The notes: generated by a model not told the origin, from the sequence alone. A stretch of 64,000 bases of DNA from Clostridia bacterium (GCA_017428525.1 JAFRQQ010000030.1:1-64000), one strand, 5' to 3'; counted from the stretch's first letter, positions 23,996 through 32,346 are shown. Numbers and translations: made by a program.

Positions 23996-24122
23996 GCCTT
24001 CGGCAGGAAGCCGATGCAGGGGCGCCGAAGCGCCCGCAAAAACAGATCTGAATAACGGCAGACGATGTGCAGGAAGGCATTGGGCTCCCAGCAGGGGGTG
24101 CGTCTTTCTGCTTTTGTTTTTT
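23996..24122 (+). ncRNA. Structured 5' leader, unclassified riboswitch/attenuator candidate
   Basis: GCCTTC (23996-24001) can pair with GAAGGC (24073-24078) to close a domain containing hairpin CGGC/GCCG (24001-24013) and the perfect hairpin GGGCGC-CGAA-GCGCCC (24020-24035), with a purine-rich single-stranded stretch and the palindrome CAGATCTG (24043-24050). Downstream, AGACG (24060-24064) can pair with CGTCT (24101-24105) around CTCCC-AGCA-GGGGG, followed by TTTTGTTTTTT (24112-24122), which looks like a terminator. This is the layout of a transcription-attenuating leader. I could not match it to a known class. Confidence 0.45.
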
Positions 24123-24151
24123 GCCGCAGAATCACACGGAGGGATTGTATT

Positions 24152-24565
24152 ATGGCATGTTTCCTTGTTCCGGCCGCTGAAGCGGTCGTCACCACCGTCG
24201 CTTCCAAAATTCTGGAAGCAAAAGAAAAAGACGCCGTCGCTGCAAAGCCGCAGGGCGCGCATCTGGAAACGCAGGAGAAGATTCCGTTTTCCCGCAAGCT
24301 GAAATGGCTCAACGCTATGCTGTGGGGCGGCGTGATTCTGCTGGCCTTCGAGCATCTGTGGCACGGCGAGATCGTGCCCTGGTTCCCGTTCCTGACGGCC
24401 GCGTCAGAGGGCGCCGAGGCGGTTTCGGAGATGCTGCATGAAATGCTGACCGTCGGCGTGACCATGGCGCTGCTTGTCACGGCGGTCTGGGGCGTGATCG
24501 TCGCTGTGGTGTCCGCGTGGGAGAAGCGCGCCGCCGGGCAGGACGTCAAGGCCCCGCAGAAATAA
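24152..24565 (+). CDS. Membrane protein of unknown function, first of a pair
   Basis: A 137-residue protein with an N-terminal amphipathic stretch (MACFLVPAAEAVVTTVASKI), a charged linker, and two membrane helices (about 52-80 and 96-120). A polar cluster EHLWHGEIVPWFPF (about 66-79) and HEMLT (about 95-99) place His, Glu and Trp at the membrane edge, which could bind a metal or substrate (inference). No family name is recognised. Start ATG follows CGGAGGG. It is followed 12 bases later by its partner; both lie behind the structured leader. Confidence 0.65.
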   Translation: MACFLVPAAEAVVTTVASKILEAKEKDAVAAKPQGAHLETQEKIPFSRKLKWLNAMLWGGVILLAFEHLWHGEIVPWFPFLTAASEGAEAVSEMLHEMLTVGVTMALLVTAVWGVIVAVVSAWEKRAAGQDVKAPQK

Positions 24566-24577
24566 GGAGGCCGTGCG

Positions 24578-24895
24578 ATGACCTTATTGATTACCGTCTT
24601 CGCCGCGGCGATCTGCACCGGTCTCTGGTATCAGTCCGATAAAGCGGCCGATATGAAAATCGGCGTGCTTTGCTGGATGTTCTGGGGCGCTTCGCTGATG
24701 TGGCTGGTGGATGCGATCTTTGAATTTGCCGAGCTGAAAGCGGATTACTTCACCCCGGGCGTACGCGATATGCTCAACGACGCCTTCCTCGGGCTTTCCG
24801 TGGTGGCGCTCGGGCTGATCATCTGGGTGATTGTGCTGCTGGTCAAGGACCCGCAGGGCAAGGTGCACGCGGCAGTTTTTAAAAAATCGAAATGA
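24578..24895 (+). CDS. Membrane protein of unknown function, second of a pair
   Basis: A 105-residue protein with three hydrophobic helices (about 1-18, 27-48, 72-92). The central helix carries acidic residues, DAIFEFAELKADYF (about 43-56), near the membrane surface. Start ATG follows AAGGAGG. It shares its transcript with the preceding membrane protein and ends at a hairpin terminator. The two proteins probably form one complex; location upstream of larC hints at nickel or cofactor handling but this is speculative. Confidence 0.6.
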   Translation: MTLLITVFAAAICTGLWYQSDKAADMKIGVLCWMFWGASLMWLVDAIFEFAELKADYFTPGVRDMLNDAFLGLSVVALGLIIWVIVLLVKDPQGKVHAAVFKKSK

Positions 24896-24901
24896 AAAAG
24901 G

Positions 24902-24936
24902 CGCGATCCTGTAGTTTTCGCAGGGTCGCGTTTTTT
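24902..24936 (+). terminator. Intrinsic terminator before larC
   Basis: CGCGATCCTG (24902-24911) pairs with CAGGGTCGCG (24921-24930), one G-T pair, followed by TTTTTT. It ends 14 bases before the larC ATG, so larC is expressed by read-through or a promoter not seen. Confidence 0.8.
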
Positions 24937-24950
24937 CGGAAAGAGGAAAA

Positions 24951-26141
24951 ATGAAACTTCTGTATTTTGACTGCGGCATGGGCGCGGCGGGCGATATGCT
25001 CACCGCGGCGCTGCTGGATCTGCTGCCCGACCCGGAAGAAGCGGTCGGCCGGCTGAACGCGATCGGCGTGCCCGGCGTGCGCTTCCGCACGGAACGCGCC
25101 GTCCAGCACGGCATTGCCGGACGGCGGTGCATCGTTGAAGTGAACGGAGAAGAGGAAGCGCATGTGCACGCGCATCACACGCATCACGACCATCATCACC
25201 GCACGCCGGCGCAGATCGACGCGCTGATCGACGGGCTGGCTTTGCCGCCGGAGGTCCGCGCGCAGGTGCGGCAGGTGTATGCCCGTCTGGCGCAGGCGGA
25301 GAGCGCGGTCCACGGCGTTCCGGTCACGGAGATCCACTTCCACGAGGTCGGCACGCTCGACGCCGTGGCGGATATCGCCGCGGTGTGCCTTCTGCTGCAC
25401 GAGCTTGCCCCGGACGCGGTCGTTGCTTCGCCGGTGCGCGTGGGCTTCGGCACGGTGCGTTGCGCCCACGGGACGCTGCCTGTGCCCGCTCCGGCCACGG
25501 CGGCGCTGCTGCAGGGGATCCCGGTCTATGCCGGCGACATCGAGGGCGAGCTGTGCACCCCGACCGGCGCGGCGCTGCTGCAGCAGTTTGTGACGCGATT
25601 CGAGCGGCAGCCGGAGATGACGCCGTCGGCCGTCGGCTACGGCATGGGGAAAAAGGAATTCTCCGCGCCGAACTGCGTGCGCGCCTGGCTGGGCGAGACG
25701 GCGGAAACGCCCGCCGAGGACGTGACGACGCTGGCCTGCAATCTGGATGATATGACGCCCGAAGCGATCGCGTATGCGGCGCAGCGCCTGCTCGACGCCG
25801 GCGCCCTGGACGTCTGGACCGTGCCGATCGGCATGAAAAAATCCCGCCCGGGCACGCAGCTTTGTCTGCTCTGCCGGCCGGAGGAGGCAGCGCGCTTTGC
25901 GGCGCAGTTTTTCCGCTATACGACGACGCTCGGCGTGCGGGTGCAGACGCAGCGGCGGTATACGCTCGTGCGGCGGGAGGAAACCGCGGAAACGCCGTTC
26001 GGCCCGATGCGGCGCAAGGTCGCCGAAGGTTTCGGCGTCACGCGCAGCAAGCTGGAGTATGAGGATGTTGCCCGCGCCGCCGCCGCAGAGGATTGCGCGC
26101 TGTTTGAGATCCGGCGCGCGGCGGAGGACGCAAAAGAATAA
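24951..26141 (+). CDS. larC: LarC, nickel insertase for the nickel-pincer cofactor
   Basis: LarC inserts nickel into the pyridinium-dithiocarboxylate pincer cofactor of lactate racemase-type enzymes in a CTP-dependent step. The 396-residue product starts with the family motif YFDCGMGAAGDMLTAALLDL, has a His-rich loop (about 66-81, HVHAHHTHHDHHH), EIHFHEVGTLDAVADI (about 125-140) and ELCTPTGAALLQ (about 202-213), and a complete C-terminal LarC2 part with DDMTPEAIAYAAQRLLDAGA and FRYTTTLGVRVQ. The two parts form one uninterrupted frame, unlike Lactobacillus plantarum, where a ribosomal frameshift joins them. LarA, LarB and LarE are not in the window. Start ATG follows AAAGAGG. Confidence 0.92.
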   Translation: MKLLYFDCGMGAAGDMLTAALLDLLPDPEEAVGRLNAIGVPGVRFRTERAVQHGIAGRRCIVEVNGEEEAHVHAHHTHHDHHHRTPAQIDALIDGLALPPEVRAQVRQVYARLAQAESAVHGVPVTEIHFHEVGTLDAVADIAAVCLLLHELAPDAVVASPVRVGFGTVRCAHGTLPVPAPATAALLQGIPVYAGDIEGELCTPTGAALLQQFVTRFERQPEMTPSAVGYGMGKKEFSAPNCVRAWLGETAETPAEDVTTLACNLDDMTPEAIAYAAQRLLDAGALDVWTVPIGMKKSRPGTQLCLLCRPEEAARFAAQFFRYTTTLGVRVQTQRRYTLVRREETAETPFGPMRRKVAEGFGVTRSKLEYEDVARAAAAEDCALFEIRRAAEDAKE

Positions 26142-26160
26142 TCCATGCGAATATGAAAGA

Positions 26161-26185
26161 AGACGGGGTGGTTGCCCCGTCTTTT
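26161..26185. terminator. Bidirectional terminator after larC
   Basis: AGACGGGG (26161-26168) and CCCCGTCT (26175-26182), followed by TTTCTTCT on the plus strand and a T-rich run on the minus strand. Confidence 0.85.
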
Positions 26186-26210
26186 CTTCTATCTAAATCA
26201 GGTGTGCTTT

Positions 26211-26912
26211 TCAGCGCAGGAGCTGTTCCACGGCGGCGATCTCCGCTGCGGTCAGGCCGACGGCGGAGAAAAACCCGCGCGCCCCGCCGTATTCGCTTTG
26301 CAGGAAGGCGAGCGTTTCCTCCATCACGGCCGCGTCCGTGCGCAGCTTGGAAAGATCCGTCTGCCAGATCAGCGGCGAGCCGGCCGCGATCTCCCGCTCA
26401 AAAAAGGGCTTGATGTAGGTGAAGGAGACCTCGTAATCCGCAAGGATATCCGTCGCGTCCACGCCGGCGGCCGCCAGCAGCAGCGCCGAAAGCAGCCCCG
26501 TGCGGTCCTTGCCGCAAAAGCAGTGGAAGAGGAAGGGCTGCGGCAGCGTCGGCAGCAGGCGGAGCACGGCGGCAAAGCCGTCGCCGAACGCCGTGAGGAT
26601 TTCGCGGTAGAGCGCGGTCAGCGGCAGGTCGTCCTCAGCGCAGGCCGGATTCGCCTCATACAGCGGGATATGATAATACGCAAAAGCGGGATCGTCCGCG
26701 AAGGGGGAGGGGTATTGCGCTGCTTCGCCCCTGCCGCGCAGGTCCACAACGGCGCGCACGCCGAGCCGGCGCAGCAGCGCGTAATCGTTTGCAGTCGGGG
26801 GCAGCGGGATGCCGCAGCGGATGGCGCGCAGATACGCGGTCTCGCCGCCGGGGCAGGGCCAGCCGCCGAGATCGCGGCAGTTGATGATCGATTCGGTCGG
26901 ATAGCGTCGCAT
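26211..26912 (-). CDS. Tyrosine-protein phosphatase, dual-specificity-like
   Basis: Cytoplasmic phosphatase of the Y_phosphatase3/IphP-like group. The 233-residue protein opens with NCRDLGGW (about 11-18), typical of this family, has the general-loop motif VVDLRGRGE (about 55-63) and the catalytic P-loop HCFCGKDRTG (about 149-158; nucleophile Cys and Arg of C-x5-R). It is the last gene of a six-gene envelope operon, 9 bases after the transpeptidase stop. In Actinobacteria and some Firmicutes the equivalent place is held by a PP2C phosphatase acting with a Ser/Thr kinase; here the kinase-like partner appears inactive, so the substrate is open. Confidence 0.8.
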   Translation of the reverse strand: MRRYPTESIINCRDLGGWPCPGGETAYLRAIRCGIPLPPTANDYALLRRLGVRAVVDLRGRGEAAQYPSPFADDPAFAYYHIPLYEANPACAEDDLPLTALYREILTAFGDGFAAVLRLLPTLPQPFLFHCFCGKDRTGLLSALLLAAAGVDATDILADYEVSFTYIKPFFEREIAAGSPLIWQTDLSKLRTDAAVMEETLAFLQSEYGGARGFFSAVGLTAAEIAAVEQLLR

Positions 26913-26921
26913 AAAAAGTCC

Positions 26922-28283
26922 TCAGTTTCCTGCAAAATACTGCATCACCGTGTTCGCCACGGCGGAGGCGGTGCGCATGCCGGAGCCGGCATGCTCGGCG
27001 ATCACCACCACGGCCAGCGGCAGATCGTCGCGCTGCGAATAGCCCGCGAACCAGGAGTGGCTCGTTTCGCCGTCGATCTGCGCGGTGCCGGTTTTGCCGC
27101 ACATTTCCAGCCCGGGGAATTTGCTCTCGCCGTATTGATCCGCTACATTCGAGCGCAGCAGCTTCTGCAGCTGCGCGGCGGTGGAGGGATTCATTTTGAC
27201 CAGGGGCTCCGGCACGCGGCCGACCATCTCCGAGATCGCGCCGGCAGCGCGGATCCGGTCCGGCGCATAGCCGACCCCGCCGTTGGCAACGGCCCCGATG
27301 ATGGCGAGCATGTGCGCGGGATTCAGATAGGTGGTCGACTGGCCGATGCCTGCCCAGCCGAGCTCGGATTTGCTTGTTTTGGAAGGGGAGAAGCGGCTTT
27401 TGGCCAGCCGGATCTCCTTGGCGGTGAGCTGCTTGTTGAAGCCGAGGCTTTCGGCGGTCGCCAGCAGCTTCGACGCGCCGAGCTCAATCGAAATCTGCGC
27501 AAACGCGCAGTTGCAGCTTTCGTTCATCGCTTCCTGAAAGCTGACCTTGCCGTGCACGCCGTTGCAGATGACGGTGCCGTCGCCGGTTTCATATTCGCCG
27601 TCGCATTCAAAGGTGCGGGAATAAATGTCGGGCATATTTTCGATCGCGCAGGCGGCCGTGACGATTTTCATCAGCGAGCCGGGCGTGTAGATGCCGGAGA
27701 GCACCTTGTCGAGAAACACGCCCTCGTATTTCTCATTGGTCAGCAGATCCTTCGGGCGGTTCTGCGGGTCAAAGGTCGGCTTGGAAACGCTGCAGAGCAG
27801 CTGTCCGGTTTTATAATTGTAGACGGCGACCGCGCCGTTGTAGTCGCCCAGCGCCTCATAGGCCACGCGGCAGGCCGCGCTGTCGATATTCAGCGTGATG
27901 TCCGTGCCCGTGCCGCTGCGCTTGAGCTTATAGACGCCGCCGGCGATGCTGTAGCCGGAGAGCGCGTCGCGATAGAGATAATGCGTGCCGGTGGAAATAT
28001 AGCCCGCGGTGTCGCCCACGACGTGCAGGGTCGCGCGGCGGGTGTTCGCCCCGTCGGCAAACACGCGCTTGCCGTTTTTGGTTTCGGCAAGGATCACGGC
28101 GTTGACGTCGCGGATCGTGCCGGCGTTGACGATGGCGCCTCCGCTGTAGATGTGGCGGTTGAACCGGCTGCCCGCCCAGCTGTCGCCGTGGCGCACAAGG
28201 CTGACGAGAAACACGGTCAGCCCGGCCAGCACGAGCGCGATCAGGCCGTAGATGACGGCGGCGCGTTTGGCGGTGATTTTCAC
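26922..28283 (-). CDS. pbpA: Class B penicillin-binding protein (PbpA-type transpeptidase)
   Basis: Cross-links peptidoglycan on the outside of the membrane. The 453-residue protein has one N-terminal membrane anchor (about 9-30), an N-terminal module, and a transpeptidase domain with the three active-site motifs: S-x-x-K in PGSLMKI (about 240-246), S-x-N in ESCNCAF (about 291-297) and KTGTA (about 398-402). The start is GTG at 28283, 9-10 bases after AAAGGAGG; it overlaps the SEDS gene stop (GTGA). The longer frame running upstream is not used. Forms an elongation- or division-type pair with the adjacent SEDS glycosyltransferase. Confidence 0.92.
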   Translation of the reverse strand: MKITAKRAAVIYGLIALVLAGLTVFLVSLVRHGDSWAGSRFNRHIYSGGAIVNAGTIRDVNAVILAETKNGKRVFADGANTRRATLHVVGDTAGYISTGTHYLYRDALSGYSIAGGVYKLKRSGTGTDITLNIDSAACRVAYEALGDYNGAVAVYNYKTGQLLCSVSKPTFDPQNRPKDLLTNEKYEGVFLDKVLSGIYTPGSLMKIVTAACAIENMPDIYSRTFECDGEYETGDGTVICNGVHGKVSFQEAMNESCNCAFAQISIELGASKLLATAESLGFNKQLTAKEIRLAKSRFSPSKTSKSELGWAGIGQSTTYLNPAHMLAIIGAVANGGVGYAPDRIRAAGAISEMVGRVPEPLVKMNPSTAAQLQKLLRSNVADQYGESKFPGLEMCGKTGTAQIDGETSHSWFAGYSQRDDLPLAVVVIAEHAGSGMRTASAVANTVMQYFAGN

Positions 28284-29569
28284 GTGGCCCCGCCTCCTTT
28301 CGCCGGGCGGCGCAGACGCTTGTTCACCGCGATGTCCGGGCGCGGCGGCACAAACGGCGCGCCGGCCGCGCGGATATAGGCCAGCAGGCCCCACGAGCAG
28401 ATCATGCTCGAGCCGCCGCGGCTGACAAACGGCAGCGTCACGCCGGTCAGCGGCAGCAGATCCGTGACGCCGAAGACGTTCAGCGACATCTGGAAGAGCA
28501 GCATGCCGGCGGCGGCGACAGCCGCGATCGCATAGAAGGTTGAGCCGGCGCTTTTGGCGGTCTTGACCGCGAAAAACGCGATGCCCACGAAGGAGAGCAC
28601 CACCGCGACGCCCATGAAGATGCCCAGCTCCTCATTGATCAGGCCGAAAATCAGGTCCGTGGTGACGGCATAGACGTCCCGCAGATAGCCCTCGCCCAGC
28701 CCCAGGCCGCACAGGCCGCCGCTCGCGGAATACGTCAGCACGCGCGTCTGCTGATAGCCGAGCGTGTCGGCATACTCCCAGACGTGGCGGAAGGCGGCGA
28801 AGCGGTTGGCGACATAGGGCTTGAAATAGATGACCAGCATCGCGCCCATGAGCGCGACCGCGCAGATGAGAAACAGCGTGCGCACATTGCCCGAGCGCAT
28901 GAAAGCGATCAGGATGAAGGTGAAGAAGAAAATCAGCGCCGTGCCGAAATCGCGCATGAGAAACAGGCAGCTCACGCAGACGAGCGCATAGCCGATATAG
29001 AGCCAGAGCGCCTTGGTGGAGAGCAGCTTTTCAAGCGTGACCGCGCCGACAAAGATGAACACGACCTTGACCAGCTCCGAAGGCTGGATGGAAACCGGGC
29101 CGAGATCGATCCAGTTCAGCGCGCCGTTGTGCACCTGCGCGAGCAGGAGATTCAGCGCGAGCACGCCGATGGAACCGATGGCCGCGGGATAGCGCAGCCA
29201 ACGGACGACATACATATTTTTGATCAGCAGCAGAATGAGCAGATAGACGGCGAGTCCCAGACCGATGGCAACGAGCTGCTTGAAGGCGAAGGCCTCACTG
29301 AAGCTCGCGCAGAGCGTCAGTCCGAGACCGGAAAGGAAAAAGGCGATGGCCTCCAGCTCGAAATAATCGTTGCCGGTGACGAGGTTGCCGATCAGGAGAT
29401 AGATCCATTCCGCCGCGATATAACCAACCAGCAGATAGACCATGGACAGCTGCAGCGTTTCCTGCCTGCAGAGCACGCAGGCGGCGCAGACGAGCTGAAA
29501 CGCCGTCATGAGCAGCATCACGGTGATCTGCTGAAAGCGCGGCTGCCGCCGCGCCGGGGTTTCCGCCAT
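28280..29569 (-). CDS. rodA: SEDS-family glycosyltransferase (FtsW/RodA/SpoVE)
   Basis: Membrane peptidoglycan polymerase. The 429-residue protein has about ten membrane helices. SEDS landmarks are GALNWIDLGPVSIQPSELVKV (about 149-169; conserved W and catalytic-region Glu in QPSE), MRDFGTALIFF (about 205-215), GLGLGEGYLRDVYAVTTDLIFG (about 299-320) and the C-terminal GVTLPFVSRGGSSM (about 388-401). RodA versus FtsW cannot be settled from sequence alone; the neighbouring PbpA-type protein favours RodA. Start ATG follows AAAGGAGGTC. Coupled to pbpA by a 4-base overlap. Confidence 0.9.
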   Translation of the reverse strand: MAETPARRQPRFQQITVMLLMTAFQLVCAACVLCRQETLQLSMVYLLVGYIAAEWIYLLIGNLVTGNDYFELEAIAFFLSGLGLTLCASFSEAFAFKQLVAIGLGLAVYLLILLLIKNMYVVRWLRYPAAIGSIGVLALNLLLAQVHNGALNWIDLGPVSIQPSELVKVVFIFVGAVTLEKLLSTKALWLYIGYALVCVSCLFLMRDFGTALIFFFTFILIAFMRSGNVRTLFLICAVALMGAMLVIYFKPYVANRFAAFRHVWEYADTLGYQQTRVLTYSASGGLCGLGLGEGYLRDVYAVTTDLIFGLINEELGIFMGVAVVLSFVGIAFFAVKTAKSAGSTFYAIAAVAAAGMLLFQMSLNVFGVTDLLPLTGVTLPFVSRGGSSMICSWGLLAYIRAAGAPFVPPRPDIAVNKRLRRPAKGGGAT

Positions 29570-29607
29570 AGAAAGACCTCCTTTGCGCAGAACGGAACCG
29601 ATCCGGT

Positions 29608-31407
29608 TTACTCCATGGGGAACAGATCGGTGTCGCCGAGGTAGGGATTGTCCATGCGCTTGGCGTTGTAATAGGCCTGCGGGAATTTCGGATTCTCATT
29701 GACCTGCACCTTGGCGGGATCCACGGCCGTGCTTTCGCCCGTGCGCAGCAGCCGCGCCACGATGACCAGGCGCGCGTTGCTGAAATCGTAGCAGCAGGTG
29801 GAAAGCGTCAGCAGCCGGTCGTTCAGCTCGATGCCGACCCCGGTGTCATAGAGCTTGCGCTTGTTCAGCTCGGTCAGATAGCGCCGGAAGCCGTCGGCGT
29901 TCGTTTCCGTGAAAATGTAGTTGAAGATGTCGCCGTTGTCGTCGGCCTCCACGCTGTTGGTCACAAACACGGCGCAGATCTTGAAAGTATAGTCCCCGTA
30001 GAGCGTGCTCAGGCCGATCAGCGGTGTTTCGAGGAAGGTCGCCGGGTCGCGCAGACGCTCCAGTGTGCCGAAGAGCTTGTCGTCATGGCGCATGTTGTGG
30101 CCGTAAAGCACGGTGTTGCGGTCGAGCGTATCCAGATGATTGCGGAAATCAAAGAAGGGATTGCCGTAGGCGGTGCTTTTGCCGTAGAAATCCCGCCGCA
30201 GATAATAGTCGTTGTCGTCCGTCTGCAGCACGGGGAAGTTGATGTCCAGCGCCGGGATCGAAATCCAGCCGGCCAGGTCCTGATTGCGCGCGTAAAGATC
30301 GGCAAAGGACGGATTCATCCCTTCCGGAAACGCGACGTCCGGGTATTTCGCGCGAATGGCCGGCCAGGGGTCCTCGGTCTGCGTCGCCTGCGTGACCAGC
30401 AGATCGGCCAGCGCCTTGGCCTGCCGGATGGCGCGGTTCGGCGCGAGGATATAATAATTGATCAGCACGCCCAGACTGATCAGCAGCGTCAGGATCGCGG
30501 CGAGCATCACCACGCGGCGCAGCAGCTCCCGCCCGTCGCGCTTTTTCTTTTGCGGCGCGGCGGCGGGCGGCGCCTCCAGCGCGCCGAGCATCTGATCCAC
30601 ATCGGAGAAGCGGTCGTGCGGATCCTGCGCGAGCGCCTTGGTCAGCACCGCGCGCATCTGCGGCGGCAGATCGTCGGGCAGCGTCAGCGCGCGGCCGCTT
30701 TGCCGCTGCGCGGCGCTTTCCGGCGGGAAGCCCGTGAGCAGCTGACAGAGCAAAGCGCCCACGGCATAGACGTCCGTTGCTGCGCTGCATTCATACAGCC
30801 CGGCGTTCTTTTCCGGCGCGTCAAAGGGCGTCGCTGCCGGGACGGGCGGATAGGCCAGCCCCGTGAGGGCCGTGACCTGCGTGCCGTCGGTGAGGATGTG
30901 ATACGGATCCACCGCGCCGTGGAAGAGACCTGCCGCGTGGATGGCGCGCAGGCAGTCCGTCACGGGCGAGAGGAGCGCGAGCGCGCGCGCGGCGGGCAGA
31001 CGCTTGCCGCTTTCGATCATCGCGGAGAGCGGCGTGCCGTTCGTCTGCGAAACGGTGCAGCAGGTGCCGCCCTCCACAAAGACGTCCGAAAGATCCAGCA
31101 CGGTCGTCTGCGCGATCGGCAGCAGCTTGCGATAAAAGGTCAGCCGGCGGCCGACCTCCTGCCGCAGCGTGGTTTTCGCTTCCTCGGAGCGGCAGAACAG
31201 CGTGCCCTCCCGGCGGAAGATCAGCGCCTGCGGCACATATTCCGTCAGCAGCACCTGCGTGCCGGTCTGCTGATCCTCCGCGGCATAATGCAGATCGTCG
31301 CCGCACAGGCGCAGCGCCCGCACGATGCGGTAACGCGCATGCAGCACGGCGCCGGGCGCATAGGCCAGCGTCTGCAGCGCGGTCGATTGTTCAAAAGATT
31401 CCTGCAT
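29608..31407 (-). CDS. Pseudokinase-transmembrane-class B sortase fusion
   Basis: A 599-residue fusion. Residues about 25-280 follow the Ser/Thr kinase fold seen in clostridial PknB-like proteins, but key residues are missing: the VAIK-EY-P segment reads VLLTEYVP (Thr55 for the ATP-binding Lys), HRD-x-x-x-x-N reads HGAVDPYHI (163-171, no catalytic Asp or Asn), and no DFG is present near 180-186. The structural DVYAVGALLCQLLTG (212-226) is kept. One membrane helix (about 298-321) leads to an outside domain (370-560) with the class B sortase catalytic set: YGHNMR (His437), TLSTC (Cys538) and NARLVIV (Arg546). I infer an inside pseudokinase sensor coupled to an outside transpeptidase. Start ATG follows GGAAGG. 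No sorting-signal substrate is encoded nearby. Confidence 0.85.
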   Translation of the reverse strand: MQESFEQSTALQTLAYAPGAVLHARYRIVRALRLCGDDLHYAAEDQQTGTQVLLTEYVPQALIFRREGTLFCRSEEAKTTLRQEVGRRLTFYRKLLPIAQTTVLDLSDVFVEGGTCCTVSQTNGTPLSAMIESGKRLPAARALALLSPVTDCLRAIHAAGLFHGAVDPYHILTDGTQVTALTGLAYPPVPAATPFDAPEKNAGLYECSAATDVYAVGALLCQLLTGFPPESAAQRQSGRALTLPDDLPPQMRAVLTKALAQDPHDRFSDVDQMLGALEAPPAAAPQKKKRDGRELLRRVVMLAAILTLLISLGVLINYYILAPNRAIRQAKALADLLVTQATQTEDPWPAIRAKYPDVAFPEGMNPSFADLYARNQDLAGWISIPALDINFPVLQTDDNDYYLRRDFYGKSTAYGNPFFDFRNHLDTLDRNTVLYGHNMRHDDKLFGTLERLRDPATFLETPLIGLSTLYGDYTFKICAVFVTNSVEADDNGDIFNYIFTETNADGFRRYLTELNKRKLYDTGVGIELNDRLLTLSTCCYDFSNARLVIVARLLRTGESTAVDPAKVQVNENPKFPQAYYNAKRMDNPYLGDTDLFPME

Positions 31408-31410
31408 AGT

Positions 31411-32346
31411 TTATCCTTCCATGATGTGAAGCTGCCGCAGCGCGGGATCCCGGATCAGCTGCCGGATCTCGTAAGCGTGCGGCTCCAGAAAATTCGAGGG
31501 GCTGCGCGAAAGGCCGTCGGTACGCAGCTGCGCGGCGATCGCGCCGCAGATCTGCTCGATCAGCGCTTCCTTCTCCGCCGGGGGCAGCGGGTCGGTCAGC
31601 AGCGCGGAGAGCGGCGCGCGCAGGTCGCCGAGCACGGGCAGCGTCCCCATGCCGCGCAGCAGCCATTTATAAAACGGCGCAAAGCGGCGGTTGAGCAGAT
31701 AGATCAGCGTGCCGGCGTGCCGCACGAATTCCGCAAGCGCCAGCATGGCGGCGGCGGGTTCGCCGTGGGCGATGCAGCGCGCGTAATTGTATTGCCCGCT
31801 CTGGGCGGCCAGGACGGTCTGCGCGGCGAGCTTTTTCAGCCGCACGTCCTCCGGCATGCCGGTCCGGATGGTTTCACGCACGGCGGTGAAGGCGCCGAGC
31901 GGATCGTCAAAGACGTAGCCGTTGACGGCGGCGGCGAGCGCGGCGTCCGGCGCGGCGAGCCATTGCTCGTTTGTCTGAGGCGCGCCGTCCGTCCCGGTCA
32001 GGGGGCGGTAGAAGTCGCCGATCGTCATCACCCCGCAGCGCGCGGCGCATCTGGGACTGACCGGCGCTTTTTCCACGCCCTCAAAGATCAGCGGCAGACG
32101 GGCGTAAGCGCGCGTGAGGCGAAAGCCGAAGTCCGCATAGTCCGCATCGGTCAGCCACAGGCAGAAGCCCGCGCCGCATTCGTGATCGCGGGAAACGTCG
32201 TCGTCGAAGCCGAAGCGGTCCGAGCCCGGGCCGGCAAAGCCGGCGGCGATGCGGTCCAGCACGTCGCCGAACTGCGCTTCCAGCATCGGCCGGCCGTGTT
32301 GTTCATAATATGCTCTGCTCAGCGCCAGCCCTTGCATAGCCTGCAT
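31411..32346 (-). CDS. DUF4037-domain protein
   Basis: A 311-residue cytoplasmic protein with the DUF4037 layout: GLALSRAYYEQHGRPML at the N-terminus, then RFGFDDDVSRDHECGAGFCLW (about 44-64), a nucleotidyltransferase-like segment with clustered acidic residues, and a helical C-terminal part containing NRRFAPFYKWLLRG (about 219-232). Family function is unknown, although the fold suggests nucleotidyl transfer. It ends 3 bases before the pseudokinase-sortase gene and starts inside the end of the TPR gene (44-base overlap), so the three are tightly coupled. Confidence 0.75.
   Translation of the reverse strand: MQAMQGLALSRAYYEQHGRPMLEAQFGDVLDRIAAGFAGPGSDRFGFDDDVSRDHECGAGFCLWLTDADYADFGFRLTRAYARLPLIFEGVEKAPVSPRCAARCGVMTIGDFYRPLTGTDGAPQTNEQWLAAPDAALAAAVNGYVFDDPLGAFTAVRETIRTGMPEDVRLKKLAAQTVLAAQSGQYNYARCIAHGEPAAAMLALAEFVRHAGTLIYLLNRRFAPFYKWLLRGMGTLPVLGDLRAPLSALLTDPLPPAEKEALIEQICGAIAAQLRTDGLSRSPSNFLEPHAYEIRQLIRDPALRQLHIMEG

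Noticed and set aside
23996..24078. TPP riboswitch
   Set aside because: CAGATCTGAATAACGGCAG slightly resembles the TPP 3' element, but the CTGAGA sensor and the pairing around it are missing.
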